Part shown: positions 16,780-24,365 of the stretch, piece after piece
Layout of the letters: each line of letters opens with the position of its first letter
How positions within the stretch are numbered: position 1 is the stretch's first letter
Assembly (NCBI RefSeq): GCF_015056685.1
Contig: NZ_SVFW01000042.1
Coordinates: forward strand, 1 to 35,549
Origin: Butyrivibrio sp.
GTDB taxonomy: Bacteria > Bacillota > Clostridia > Lachnospirales > Lachnospiraceae
Direction: 5' to 3'
DNA: 35,549 bases
Translations under genes and position numbers: made by a program
The notes under the pieces: generated by a model
Database searches by the model: none
The model's input: the letters and a program-made list of their open reading frames with translations, nothing else
Told to the model about the DNA's origin: nothing

Positions 16780-19272
16780 TTAGTTTTCCTCCCCTTCTGA
16801 ATAGTAGAAATCACTTTCCTTGGCGCTTGTATCATATGGCTCTTCGTCCATCATGGTCACATCCCCGTTTTCTATAAAGGCACTTACATTGCCCTTAACA
16901 ACTGCGTGGATGACACCTGTGATATTACCGTCTATATGGCCTCTTATTGCACCATCAATTCGCATAGTTCCTGATCTTTGTTTGGTGGAAAGAGGCACAT
17001 TCATAACAAAGGCTGTAAGCTCAATTACCTTATCTCCCACAAGAAGTATCTGCGGAAGCACAAACATTGTTATAAGAATGGAAATAATTGTTCCACGTCC
17101 AAGGCACTTACCAATTCCATAGATTGCGCAGTCTGATGTCATCTTACCAATAAGTGTTCCTGCAACAGCAAGCATGGTGCCTGATGTAATGATCGTAGGG
17201 AATGACAGGTTCATTGTATCGATGATGGCATCTCTTTTACCCATAGTCTGTCTGAGTTCTGTGTATCTGCCCGCGATAACGATCGCGTAGTCAATGTTGG
17301 CACCCATCTGGATAGAGCTAACGATCAGGTATCCAAGGAAGAACAAATTATCATGCTCTATGGCAGGTACCGAGAAGTTGATCCAGATACAGCCCTGAAT
17401 AACAGCAATAAGTAGCACAGGCATACCTGCTGATTTGAAGGTAAAAAGAAGTACCACCAAAACCGCAAGGATCGATATAACGCTGGTAACCATGTTGTCT
17501 CTTGAAAAGCACTTTTTCAGGTCATACTGGCTGACAGACTCACCGACAACATAGATTTTGTCCGCATCATAATACTTTTCAGCGTAGGTATGCATTTTTT
17601 CAAGGAAAGCAAAGGTCTCATCAGACTCCTGAGGAAGGTTTAAATAAACAAGAATTCTTGAGTAGTCTTCTCCCTGAAGCTGCTTTTTGGCAAACTCCAT
17701 CATTCTGTTGGCATTTTCAAGTTTGTCCATGAGTTCATCACTTAAGGTCACATAGCCTTCTTCTACTTCCCTGTAAACAAACATGAACATGTCAATAAGG
17801 GGCACCTTGTAATTGGCAAGACCATTGACAACCTTGGCGTAGTCTTCATCATTAACGGCATAGGCTGTATATATGAGCTCTGCTATCTCATAATCGATAT
17901 TTAAAAGCTCTGAAAACTGCCTTGGTGTAAGCTTTTCAGTAAGCGTATATCCATTTAATGCCTCAGTATTGGCAAGACCTGTTATAGATGAAACATTCTC
18001 ATCAGCCAAAAGATCTTCGATAAGCTGCTTTTCTGTATCATAATCTCCTGACGGGAATACCAGAGCCACCATATTATCAGACCTGAAGTTATCATCCTGC
18101 ATGTTCTGAGCAGCCTGAACTTCGTTGATTAGTGGCGGTGTGATCTTGGAATAGCCATATACGTAAGGTGTTCCTGAAGAGATTCTGCTTGCGATAATGA
18201 TCACAACTACAAAGGCAGGTGCTATCACGTACCTTGTGGCATAGGCAAACTTACCGACAAATGGAATCTGTGGAATGAAATTCTTGTGTTTGGTCTTTTC
18301 CATAAGCCCCGAAAATACCATGATTATTCCAGGCATAAGAAGGAATACTGACAAAAGACTTAAGATAATAGCCTTAATAAGAACGATACCCATATCTCTT
18401 CCTATTCCAAACTGCATGAACAGCATGGCAATAAGACCGCCAATCGTAGTAAGTGAACTTCCGGATATCTCGGGAATTGACTTGGAAAGAGCGATGATAC
18501 ATGCTTCTCTAGGAGGAAGCTCCGCATGTTCCTCCTTATATCTGTTAAGGAAAATAACGGCATAGTCTACAGACAAAGCCAGCTGCAGAACTATAGTCAC
18601 AGAATTCGACACAAAAGAAATTGTCCCAAGAAGGAAGTTTGTTCCCATCTGCACTAAAGCAGCACTTCCAAAGGTAAGAAGCAGTATCGGAACCTCCGCA
18701 TATGCCTGAGATGTCAAAAGCAAAACACCAACTACAACAAATACAACGATCACCGAGATTACATTCATCTCTTTTGCAATAAGCTCAGACTGAGTATCTC
18801 CAAGAGTAGTTGACAGATAGTAATCATATTTATCAAAGTAATTTTTTACATCAGCAAGAAGTTCAAGACATTTGTCGTCTTTTTCATCATAATCAAAGGT
18901 TATATTAAAAAGAGCTGATCCATTATTATAGTGTTTGTCAGTATCATCAAGCTCTGCTGAAAATATTCCCTCCATGTCCTCAAGGTCTTTTTGGATCATA
19001 AGTGCCTGATCATAAGAAACATTGGCAACCATGACTTTAGTCGAGCCATATGTGGTAAACTGCTCTGCCATCAGATCAAGTCCAAGTCTTGTTTCCGATG
19101 TTCCGGGCAGATATTCTGACAGCTGGTTTTCTACACCAACCCACCCTCTTGATACAACTGCGAAAATACACAGAATCGCATAAATAAGAAAGAAAAGATT
19201 GCGCTTATCAACTATGAAAGCACAGATTTTGAGCATAAAATTATTACTGGTTTTCTCCCCACTATTCTCCAT
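16780..19272 (-). CDS. MMPL/RND-family transporter with a beta-helix-like C-terminal tail
   Basis: 830 residues with the internal duplication of RND/MMPL exporters: membrane helix 1 at about 28-46, an extracytoplasmic loop, helices 2-6 at about 168-345, a second loop of about 230 residues, and helices 8-12 at about 590-750. Charged or polar pairs in the membrane occur in VDYAVIFLNRYKEE and NIDYAIVIAGRYTEL, the places of the proton-relay DY pairs of MMPL proteins. Such proteins move lipids, siderophores or drugs, or assist surface-protein assembly; the cargo here is unknown. The last 60 residues are unusual: an IDGxIxGxIxG-type repeat (about 769-805) followed by an acidic end. It is coupled to the GLUG protein gene downstream. 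Start ATG has AGGGGG upstream. Confidence 0.88.
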   Translation of the reverse strand: MENSGEKTSNNFMLKICAFIVDKRNLFFLIYAILCIFAVVSRGWVGVENQLSEYLPGTSETRLGLDLMAEQFTTYGSTKVMVANVSYDQALMIQKDLEDMEGIFSAELDDTDKHYNNGSALFNITFDYDEKDDKCLELLADVKNYFDKYDYYLSTTLGDTQSELIAKEMNVISVIVVFVVVGVLLLTSQAYAEVPILLLTFGSAALVQMGTNFLLGTISFVSNSVTIVLQLALSVDYAVIFLNRYKEEHAELPPREACIIALSKSIPEISGSSLTTIGGLIAMLFMQFGIGRDMGIVLIKAIILSLLSVFLLMPGIIMVFSGLMEKTKHKNFIPQIPFVGKFAYATRYVIAPAFVVVIIIASRISSGTPYVYGYSKITPPLINEVQAAQNMQDDNFRSDNMVALVFPSGDYDTEKQLIEDLLADENVSSITGLANTEALNGYTLTEKLTPRQFSELLNIDYEIAELIYTAYAVNDEDYAKVVNGLANYKVPLIDMFMFVYREVEEGYVTLSDELMDKLENANRMMEFAKKQLQGEDYSRILVYLNLPQESDETFAFLEKMHTYAEKYYDADKIYVVGESVSQYDLKKCFSRDNMVTSVISILAVLVVLLFTFKSAGMPVLLIAVIQGCIWINFSVPAIEHDNLFFLGYLIVSSIQMGANIDYAIVIAGRYTELRQTMGKRDAIIDTMNLSFPTIITSGTMLAVAGTLIGKMTSDCAIYGIGKCLGRGTIISILITMFVLPQILLVGDKVIELTAFVMNVPLSTKQRSGTMRIDGAIRGHIDGNITGVIHAVVKGNVSAFIENGDVTMMDEEPYDTSAKESDFYYSEGEEN

Positions 19273-19499
19273 TTTATCCCCCTGAAAAAATATATATGAA
19301 TAAAGAATTCACATATTAGATGTTTAAAATAAGCCCATAATATTGAACGCATCTACGCTATATATTGTACACCTTATTTATTTCATTAACAATTTTCTGG
19401 TTGTTTTTGCATATAAAAGCATCATATCTGAATTGATATGCTTAGGCGAATTTTCATAGAATTAGTGTTATAAAAATATAATATTTTGGGGGTATTTCA
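19273..19499. other. Divergent intergenic region with candidate regulatory sites
   Basis: 227 bp between the divergent transporter and CBM-protein genes. It holds an inverted repeat CATATC-TGAATT-GATATG (19423-19440) flanked by a second, offset pair AAGCAT/ATGCTT (19417-19443). Downstream is an extended -10 box TG-T-TATAAA (19466-19474) for the plus-strand gene and GGGGGT as its ribosome site at 19488-19493. I find no convincing promoter for the minus-strand transporter and no RNA element. Confidence 0.4.
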
Positions 19500-20867
19500 A
19501 TGAAAAAAAGTTTTGTAACAAGAATTCTTGCCTATTCTATGGCAGGCTTCTTAAGTGTGGCATCATCTGTAAGCGCTGCATCTTTCATTTCTTATGCAGA
19601 AGAAGATACAGAAGTTGTTACCAAATCTTTCACCTTAACAGATCTTGTATGTAACACAACCTTAACATCGCAGGCAGCCAGTCTTGGAAGTTCAAGCAAC
19701 GTTTCTTTTGACATCCAAAGTGATGAAGTGACATATGTCACTGATCTTGCTCCTGTTTTTCCAGGATACCATCTTGAAAGGGCAGACTACAAAAAGGGTT
19801 ACTCAAACTATACAGGCATCGATTACTTTTTCTTAAAACCTTATACAGTCAAAGCAACAGGAGAAACTGCTTATTCTGTTTATATTCACTACACAGGTTC
19901 CGCAGGCACATCCAATCTTTCAACAAGTGCTGCTCACACAAATGGAACTCATCTCTTCTGTCATTACGCCCTTAATAACTACAAGGTAAGCTATCTTGCA
20001 GACGACGATGTCACAAATGTTCCTGTTGATGAGAACGTTTATACAATAGAAAACAGTTCCAGCATCACTGTCTCATCAGAGATTCCTGAAAAAGAAGGCT
20101 ATAACTTTGATGGCTGGGTTTTGGAAGGAACAGAAAACATATATCAGCCCGGTGATACTATTTCTCTTTCAGACCTCTCAGGCGAAGAAGTAAACTTCCT
20201 GGCAAGCTTTTCTGAGATTGAAATTCCTAAGGCAAACATTGAAGTAAGTTCTGAGGTTGTAACAAGCTGGAATGATCAGGTTCAGCTAAACGTAACAGTT
20301 ACAAACCTCTCTGATGTAACTGCAAAGAATTGGAAAATAGCTTTTGATCTTGACGGAAATATCGATCAGATCTGGAACGCAGAAGTTGTTTCTTCTGAAA
20401 ATGGCAGTTACGTGATTTCTCATCCATCATGGAAAACTGATCTTGCTGCAGGCGAGAGCTACACCTTTGGACTTATTGCAACAAAGAATTCAGAAGAAGA
20501 CCTTTCTATAAATGAATCAACACTTGTATCAAAAGAAGAATCTGTTGACCTTGAAAACGTCAACGTATCTTTATCCAAACAGGCATGGAACTATGGCTAC
20601 AACGGAGAAATAAAGATTGAAAACAACTCTGATTCATCACTTGATGGATGGACACTGGAATTTGACTTTGCGGATGAAATTACAAACATCTGGAATGCAA
20701 ATATAGAAAGCCACGAAGATAACCACTATGTTATCGAAAACGCCGGTCACAACGGAAGCATTGCTCCCTCATCAAGCGTTTCCTTTGGATTTTCTGCTAC
20801 TCCTGCAGATGGTGCTGAATTCTCAGAAGCAGATCTTGAAAATGTATCTGTAACTGTGATCAGATAA
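19500..20867 (+). CDS. Secreted protein with InlB-type repeat and two CBM2-like domains
   Basis: 455 residues, the only plus-strand gene here. A signal peptide covers about residues 1-34. Residues 35-165 are an unassigned beta-rich domain. Residues about 166-240 look like an InlB-B/MucBP-type repeat (YKVSYLADDD...EGYNFDGWV). Two tandem CBM2-like carbohydrate-binding domains follow (about 244-345 and 352-455). Each has an early tryptophan (SWND, AWNY), an NxxxxxxxxW strand (NLSDVTAKNWKIAF; NNSDSSLDGWTLEF), IWNA, and a closing tripeptide of the type SYTFGL or SVSFGF. CBM2 modules bind cellulose, chitin or xylan. No catalytic domain, dockerin or anchor is seen, so it may be an adhesin or a polysaccharide-disrupting accessory protein; that is inference. 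The REP-type hairpin lies 38 bp after the stop and could end transcription. Confidence 0.75.
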   Translation: MKKSFVTRILAYSMAGFLSVASSVSAASFISYAEEDTEVVTKSFTLTDLVCNTTLTSQAASLGSSSNVSFDIQSDEVTYVTDLAPVFPGYHLERADYKKGYSNYTGIDYFFLKPYTVKATGETAYSVYIHYTGSAGTSNLSTSAAHTNGTHLFCHYALNNYKVSYLADDDVTNVPVDENVYTIENSSSITVSSEIPEKEGYNFDGWVLEGTENIYQPGDTISLSDLSGEEVNFLASFSEIEIPKANIEVSSEVVTSWNDQVQLNVTVTNLSDVTAKNWKIAFDLDGNIDQIWNAEVVSSENGSYVISHPSWKTDLAAGESYTFGLIATKNSEEDLSINESTLVSKEESVDLENVNVSLSKQAWNYGYNGEIKIENNSDSSLDGWTLEFDFADEITNIWNANIESHEDNHYVIENAGHNGSIAPSSSVSFGFSATPADGAEFSEADLENVSVTVIR

Positions 20868-20905
20868 ATATATAATTTCTTTAACTAAAGAATAACAACC
20901 TTTTA

Positions 20906-20973
20906 GAAGACAGAGGGACGGTTCTTTTGACTTATTGCTTACAATAAGTCAAAAGAACCGTCCCTCTGTCTTC
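20906..20973. repeat. Perfect 32-bp inverted repeat (REP/MITE-type element)
   Basis: Left arm 20906-20937 and right arm 20942-20973 are perfectly complementary over 32 bases, with loop CTTA. The core GGGACGGTTCTTTTGAC and its complement AAGAACCGTCCC are a motif I recognise from dispersed palindromes of many Firmicutes genomes, linked to IS200-like/RAYT transposases. It lies between two convergent genes and could also act as a two-way terminator, but it has no T-run on either side. No transposase gene is in the window. Confidence 0.85.
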
Positions 20974-21047
20974 CCATAAGTGATTGAGCGTATCACTATC
21001 TATGGCAGCCTCTATATTTTTATTTCTTATAAGAGAGAGCAATGATA

Positions 21048-21296
21048 TTAAGACACATCCTGCACTGCTTCAGGGAGCTGGGCAAGAAGTGAATTGATTG
21101 GAATTGGTCTGTAATCAATCCCTAATACTTCCATGGTATTTTCATCTATAAACATATCGTATGTCATCCACTCTGTTGCAAATGTAACTTCATATAAGCC
21201 AGTCTGATATGTTACGTATACATTTAACATATCACCTTCTGATATACCTATCTCTCTGGCTGCTGCACAGACAGCCATTTTTCTTTTTTCAGACAT
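21048..21296 (-). CDS. Small cytosolic PepSY-like protein
   Basis: 82 residues without signal peptide or membrane segment. The sequence follows the PepSY pattern: an amphipathic helix (KMAVCAAAREIGI), a strand (YEVTFATEW), and the strand-turn MFIDENTMEVLGIDY, where the family has YxxxIDxxTGEVL. PepSY domains occur in propeptides that inhibit metallopeptidases and in signalling proteins. The gene is 12 bp downstream of the M56 metallopeptidase gene in the same direction, so a role in restraining or sensing that peptidase is plausible. That link is inference from domain family and neighbourhood. The sequence could also be just an uncharacterised small protein. Confidence 0.65.
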   Translation of the reverse strand: MSEKRKMAVCAAAREIGISEGDMLNVYVTYQTGLYEVTFATEWMTYDMFIDENTMEVLGIDYRPIPINSLLAQLPEAVQDVS

Positions 21297-21308
21297 AATA
21301 GCCTCCTG

Positions 21309-22868
21309 TTATCTTCCAAACAAGCTACTAATACTGTCAATTGTACTAAATGCAGTATTAATGACTTCTTCAACATCTCCTGATTCATCTAACACTTCTT
21401 CTACAACTTCATTTACAGTTTCGTTTACGGCTTCATCTACTACATCATTAGTCACTTCATTTACTATTTCAGTTACCGCTTCTGGTGCAACGCTTTTCAC
21501 TGTTTCATTAACTATGGTATTTGCAGTTCCTAACGTATTATCAACATTTTCGAGAGTCTTTGAAACATCTGCTTCCACATGAATAGTTTCATTATTGTCC
21601 TTAACTTCAACGCTTGCTGTGCTACCGTTGACATTCACGCTTACCAAGTCACTTGCTTCACTTACATGTACAGTAGTCTCAGTCTTCTTTAAATCTACAA
21701 GTGTCTGTTCGCTTTCATGCTCCTTTGCTTTTACTACCGTCTCATTTCCTGCTACATATGGAAGATTAGTTGGTTCCTTTACCTTAACCGATTCAGAACT
21801 GTTATCTGTTTTCTTTTCAGTTTTATCGGCATTGTCTTTCAGAGTTTGCAAAGCGTATGGTCCTATCACAACTTTATCAGCAGCCCTGGTAAAAGAGCAT
21901 GTTAAAAGAGTACTTGTAACTATGAAAAGAACCAGGATCAGATAGAACGATGGCTTTTTATAGTTAAGAATCTGTCTGACTCTTGTGGCTACTCCCACTT
22001 CACCAAATGCAATAGGATATACTGTTACAAACCTTTTCCTGGTGCTGCATAAAAGAAGTGAATTGGCATAGGATTTCTTCTGCCTTGCAGACATATTGCT
22101 GATGACCATCTCATCACATGCAAGCTCAATATCTCTGCAAAAAAGAATATATGACAGCCATACAAGTGGATTGAACCAGTGAATAGCCACGATCAGATAT
22201 CCTAATTGCTTCCTGATATGGTCATATCTCTTAATATGCACAAGCTCATGGGCAAGAACATTTTCAATTGTCTTATGGTCAAGGCCTGAAGGCAGGTAAA
22301 CTATCGGACGAATCATTCCAAAAATAAAAGGTGTATCAATTTCATCGCATACAAACACTCTTTCGCTGGAACTAAAACGAATAGATACCCGGGTCTTAAA
22401 ATAGATTCTAATATAGCTAAAAACTGCATAGCCAAGGACCACAGTTACTCCGATAAGCCATATGATAAGGGTTCCTACGAAAAACTTGTTATTTAGATAG
22501 CCTCTTACTGATGTATCCTGAGTACCTTCTACGGTCGGCTCATCATCTCCTGCATTTGAAAAAGAAATATCATCAGCATAAACATCAGCCATTATTCCAA
22601 CTGATTCGAGAACCTCTGTGTCCACAGCTTTTTTTGAGGTTGTTCCCTTGGAAAAAGTCGAATTAACAATTTTCCCAAAGTCAGGCATAAAGCCAATATC
22701 TGACTGAATCTGAAGTGGAACCAATAATCTTAGTGCTACCACTGCCCATAAAACACCCATGAACCATTTCGGTGCTTTCTTAAGCGGTATTCTGATCAGT
22801 GACACTGCTATCATGAGAAGAGTAGACGCCATACTCATCTCAATGACTTTTATAAAGATTAACCCCAT
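21309..22868 (-). CDS. BlaR1/MecR1-like M56 membrane metallopeptidase without a beta-lactam sensor domain
   Basis: 519 residues. Membrane helices lie near 5-25, 36-53 and 131-155. A cytosolic zinc-protease domain contains HELVH at 207-211 and the downstream glutamate motif ELACDEMVI. A further helix at about 305-325 (FYLILVLFIVTSTLLTCSF) follows. In BlaR1/MecR1 an extracellular penicillin-binding domain comes next. Here there is instead a 190-residue acidic, Val/Glu/Asn-rich segment with repeats such as VNEVTN, VNETVN and VEEV, likely a coiled coil or stalk, and no SxxK/KTG motifs. In the family the protease cleaves the partner BlaI repressor after sensing. The repressor gene is 34 bp upstream. 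What this protein senses is unknown. Confidence 0.88.
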   Translation of the reverse strand: MGLIFIKVIEMSMASTLLMIAVSLIRIPLKKAPKWFMGVLWAVVALRLLVPLQIQSDIGFMPDFGKIVNSTFSKGTTSKKAVDTEVLESVGIMADVYADDISFSNAGDDEPTVEGTQDTSVRGYLNNKFFVGTLIIWLIGVTVVLGYAVFSYIRIYFKTRVSIRFSSSERVFVCDEIDTPFIFGMIRPIVYLPSGLDHKTIENVLAHELVHIKRYDHIRKQLGYLIVAIHWFNPLVWLSYILFCRDIELACDEMVISNMSARQKKSYANSLLLCSTRKRFVTVYPIAFGEVGVATRVRQILNYKKPSFYLILVLFIVTSTLLTCSFTRAADKVVIGPYALQTLKDNADKTEKKTDNSSESVKVKEPTNLPYVAGNETVVKAKEHESEQTLVDLKKTETTVHVSEASDLVSVNVNGSTASVEVKDNNETIHVEADVSKTLENVDNTLGTANTIVNETVKSVAPEAVTEIVNEVTNDVVDEAVNETVNEVVEEVLDESGDVEEVINTAFSTIDSISSLFGR

Positions 22869-22902
22869 ACACTTACCCTCTGCCTATATAAAAGCGTAGC
22901 TA

Positions 22903-23256
22903 CTACTTGATCTTATCTATAATGTTCCTTATTTCAGCTATATCTTTTTTTGAAAGTTTCTGATGTGATGTGAAGGCTGCCAAAAATGCCGGAAGCGAAC
23001 CTCCAAAAGCCTCTTCGACAAACTCCTCACTTTTTTGCGAATAAAAATCTTCCTTGGATATTTTTGATGTTACTACTCCGTCAATGTTTTGAAACAATCC
23101 CTTCTCACATAATTTCTTGAGCACTGTGTAAGTTGTAGATTTCTTCCATTCAAACTTTTCTGAGCAAAGCTTAACCAGATCACCTGAACCAATCGGTTCA
23201 TTCTCCCATATAAGCTCTGCAAATTTCATCTGAACTTCCCCAAATTCTACGGCCAT
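22903..23256 (-). CDS. BlaI/MecI-family transcriptional repressor
   Basis: 117 residues, normal for the family. An N-terminal winged helix (about 1-75; FAELIWENEPIGSGDLVKL...EWKKSTTYTVLKKLCEKGLF) shows the family hallmark KKSTTYTVLKKL in the recognition helix. The C-terminal half (FVEEAFGGSLPAFLAAF...LSKKDIAEIRNIIDKIK) is the dimerisation region, with the stretch cut by M56 partners in related systems. It is the first gene of the repressor-peptidase-PepSY operon and likely represses its own promoter through the dyad at 23275-23322. Confidence 0.9.
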   Translation of the reverse strand: MAVEFGEVQMKFAELIWENEPIGSGDLVKLCSEKFEWKKSTTYTVLKKLCEKGLFQNIDGVVTSKISKEDFYSQKSEEFVEEAFGGSLPAFLAAFTSHQKLSKKDIAEIRNIIDKIK

Positions 23257-23274
23257 ATCCTTCCGCCTTTCATT

Positions 23275-23332
23275 GGTCTATTTATTATAGACTTTATAAT
23301 GTTAGTTTATAGTGAGTAGACCAGTTTGTCAA
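23275..23332 (-). promoter_or_regulatory. Promoter and long dyad operator of the BlaI-type operon
   Basis: On the minus strand a consensus -35 TTGACA lies at 23332-23327. Possible -10 boxes are TAAACT (17-bp spacing, 23309-23304) or TATAAA (15-bp spacing, 23311-23306). Directly downstream of the -35, an imperfect inverted repeat of 21-base arms spans 23275-23322, both ends GGTCTA/TAGACC, about 15 of 21 positions matching. It would cover the -10 and start site, as a BlaI operator should. The classic TACAnnTGTA core is not present. Confidence 0.55.
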
Positions 23333-23389
23333 GATGATATTTCGTTATTATTATAACGTGATTATCTCTTGTCTTGCCCCAGATAAACA

Positions 23390-23430
23390 AAAAAAATAAT
23401 CCCTTTTGCAACTTTTTTTGCAAAAGGGAT
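23390..23430 (-). terminator. Intrinsic terminator of the AmmeMemoRadiSam pair
   Basis: A 13-bp stem (ATCCCTTTTGCAA at 23399-23411 with 23418-23430) and six-base loop is followed on the minus strand by a U-rich tract (A-run 23389-23396 on plus). The stem begins at the last base of the radical SAM stop codon. Confidence 0.85.
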
Positions 23431-24290
23431 CAGCAGTTTCCGGTATAGACAAATTCCAGGTTTTTCCTTGCTATATCTGCAAGATGATAGATGCTGTCAA
23501 CATCTGTCGGTGGTCTGTCTGTCATTTTAAATCTTGGGAAAAATCTTGAAATGTGAAGCGGGACATTTTTGCCAATAGGATTTCCACTCTTATCCTTAAG
23601 GGAGGCAATCCATTTGGAAATCTCAGTCATTTCCTCATCAGAATCATTTTCCCCGGGGATTATAAGAGTTGTGATCTCGACGTGGCAGTGTTTTACTGCT
23701 TCTGCAATAAAGTCCATGACCATCTGTCGATCTCCTAAAAGAACATCGCTGTAAAAAGAATCAGAAAAGCCCTTTAAATCTATATTCATAGCATCAATAT
23801 ATGGAATGATCTCTTCCAAAACGTCCAAAGAAGCCATTCCGTTAGATACAAGAACATTTTTCATCCCCTTATCATGAACTAACCTGGCAGTATTTCTCAC
23901 ATATTCATAGCCTATCAATGGTTCATTATAAGTAAATGCTACTCCTATATTGCCATTTGCCTTATATTTGACAGCAAGTTCAGCAAGTCTCTCAGGAGAT
24001 ACATATTCAGCCTCTTTTTCAAACTCATATACTCCATCACCCCAAGATATCTCATAATTCTGGCAAAAGGGGCATCTTAAATTGCAGCCATAACTTCCAA
24101 CAGACAGTATCATAGACCCCGGCATAAATCTGTTTAAGGGCTTTTTCTCAATTGGGTCAAGGGCTATGCTTGTGATCCTGCCATAGTTTAAGGGCACGAT
24201 CTTCCCATTCCTGCAACCGCGAACGCCGCAGAAACCGGTCTTTCCTTCAATGATCATGCACTTTCTATAACATACATTACATGTGGGCAT
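23430..24290 (-). CDS. AmmeMemoRadiSam system radical SAM enzyme
   Basis: 286 residues. An N-terminal cysteine cluster (C4, C7, C11, C21, C26) precedes the radical SAM 4Fe-4S motif CNLRCPFC (C69, C73, C76). The sequence resembles pyruvate-formate-lyase-activating enzymes, including GVAFTYNEPLIGYEYV and the HISRFFPRFKM region near the end that marks the AmmeMemoRadiSam subfamily. Family knowledge: this subfamily is found next to genes for Memo-like and AMMECR1-domain proteins, exactly as here, where a Memo-AMMECR1 fusion lies 75 bp upstream. The substrate cannot be told from the sequence. Ribosome site AGAGG is seven bases from the ATG. Confidence 0.9.
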   Translation of the reverse strand: MPTCNVCYRKCMIIEGKTGFCGVRGCRNGKIVPLNYGRITSIALDPIEKKPLNRFMPGSMILSVGSYGCNLRCPFCQNYEISWGDGVYEFEKEAEYVSPERLAELAVKYKANGNIGVAFTYNEPLIGYEYVRNTARLVHDKGMKNVLVSNGMASLDVLEEIIPYIDAMNIDLKGFSDSFYSDVLLGDRQMVMDFIAEAVKHCHVEITTLIIPGENDSDEEMTEISKWIASLKDKSGNPIGKNVPLHISRFFPRFKMTDRPPTDVDSIYHLADIARKNLEFVYTGNC

Positions 24291-24365
24291 CCCATTTCCT
24301 CTTGATTCAAACCATATTCAAAAAAATCAATTTAAGTCAAGATAGCACTTCCATCATGGCACTCT

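Noticed and set aside
16779..16835. Earlier start of the GLUG protein
   Set aside because: It would overlap the transporter gene and place 19 residues before the signal peptide; the ATG at 16778 has a proper ribosome site.
20877..20892. TTCTTTA-AC-TAAAGAA inverted repeat after the CBM gene
   Set aside because: AT-only short arms with a two-base gap cannot form a stable terminator.
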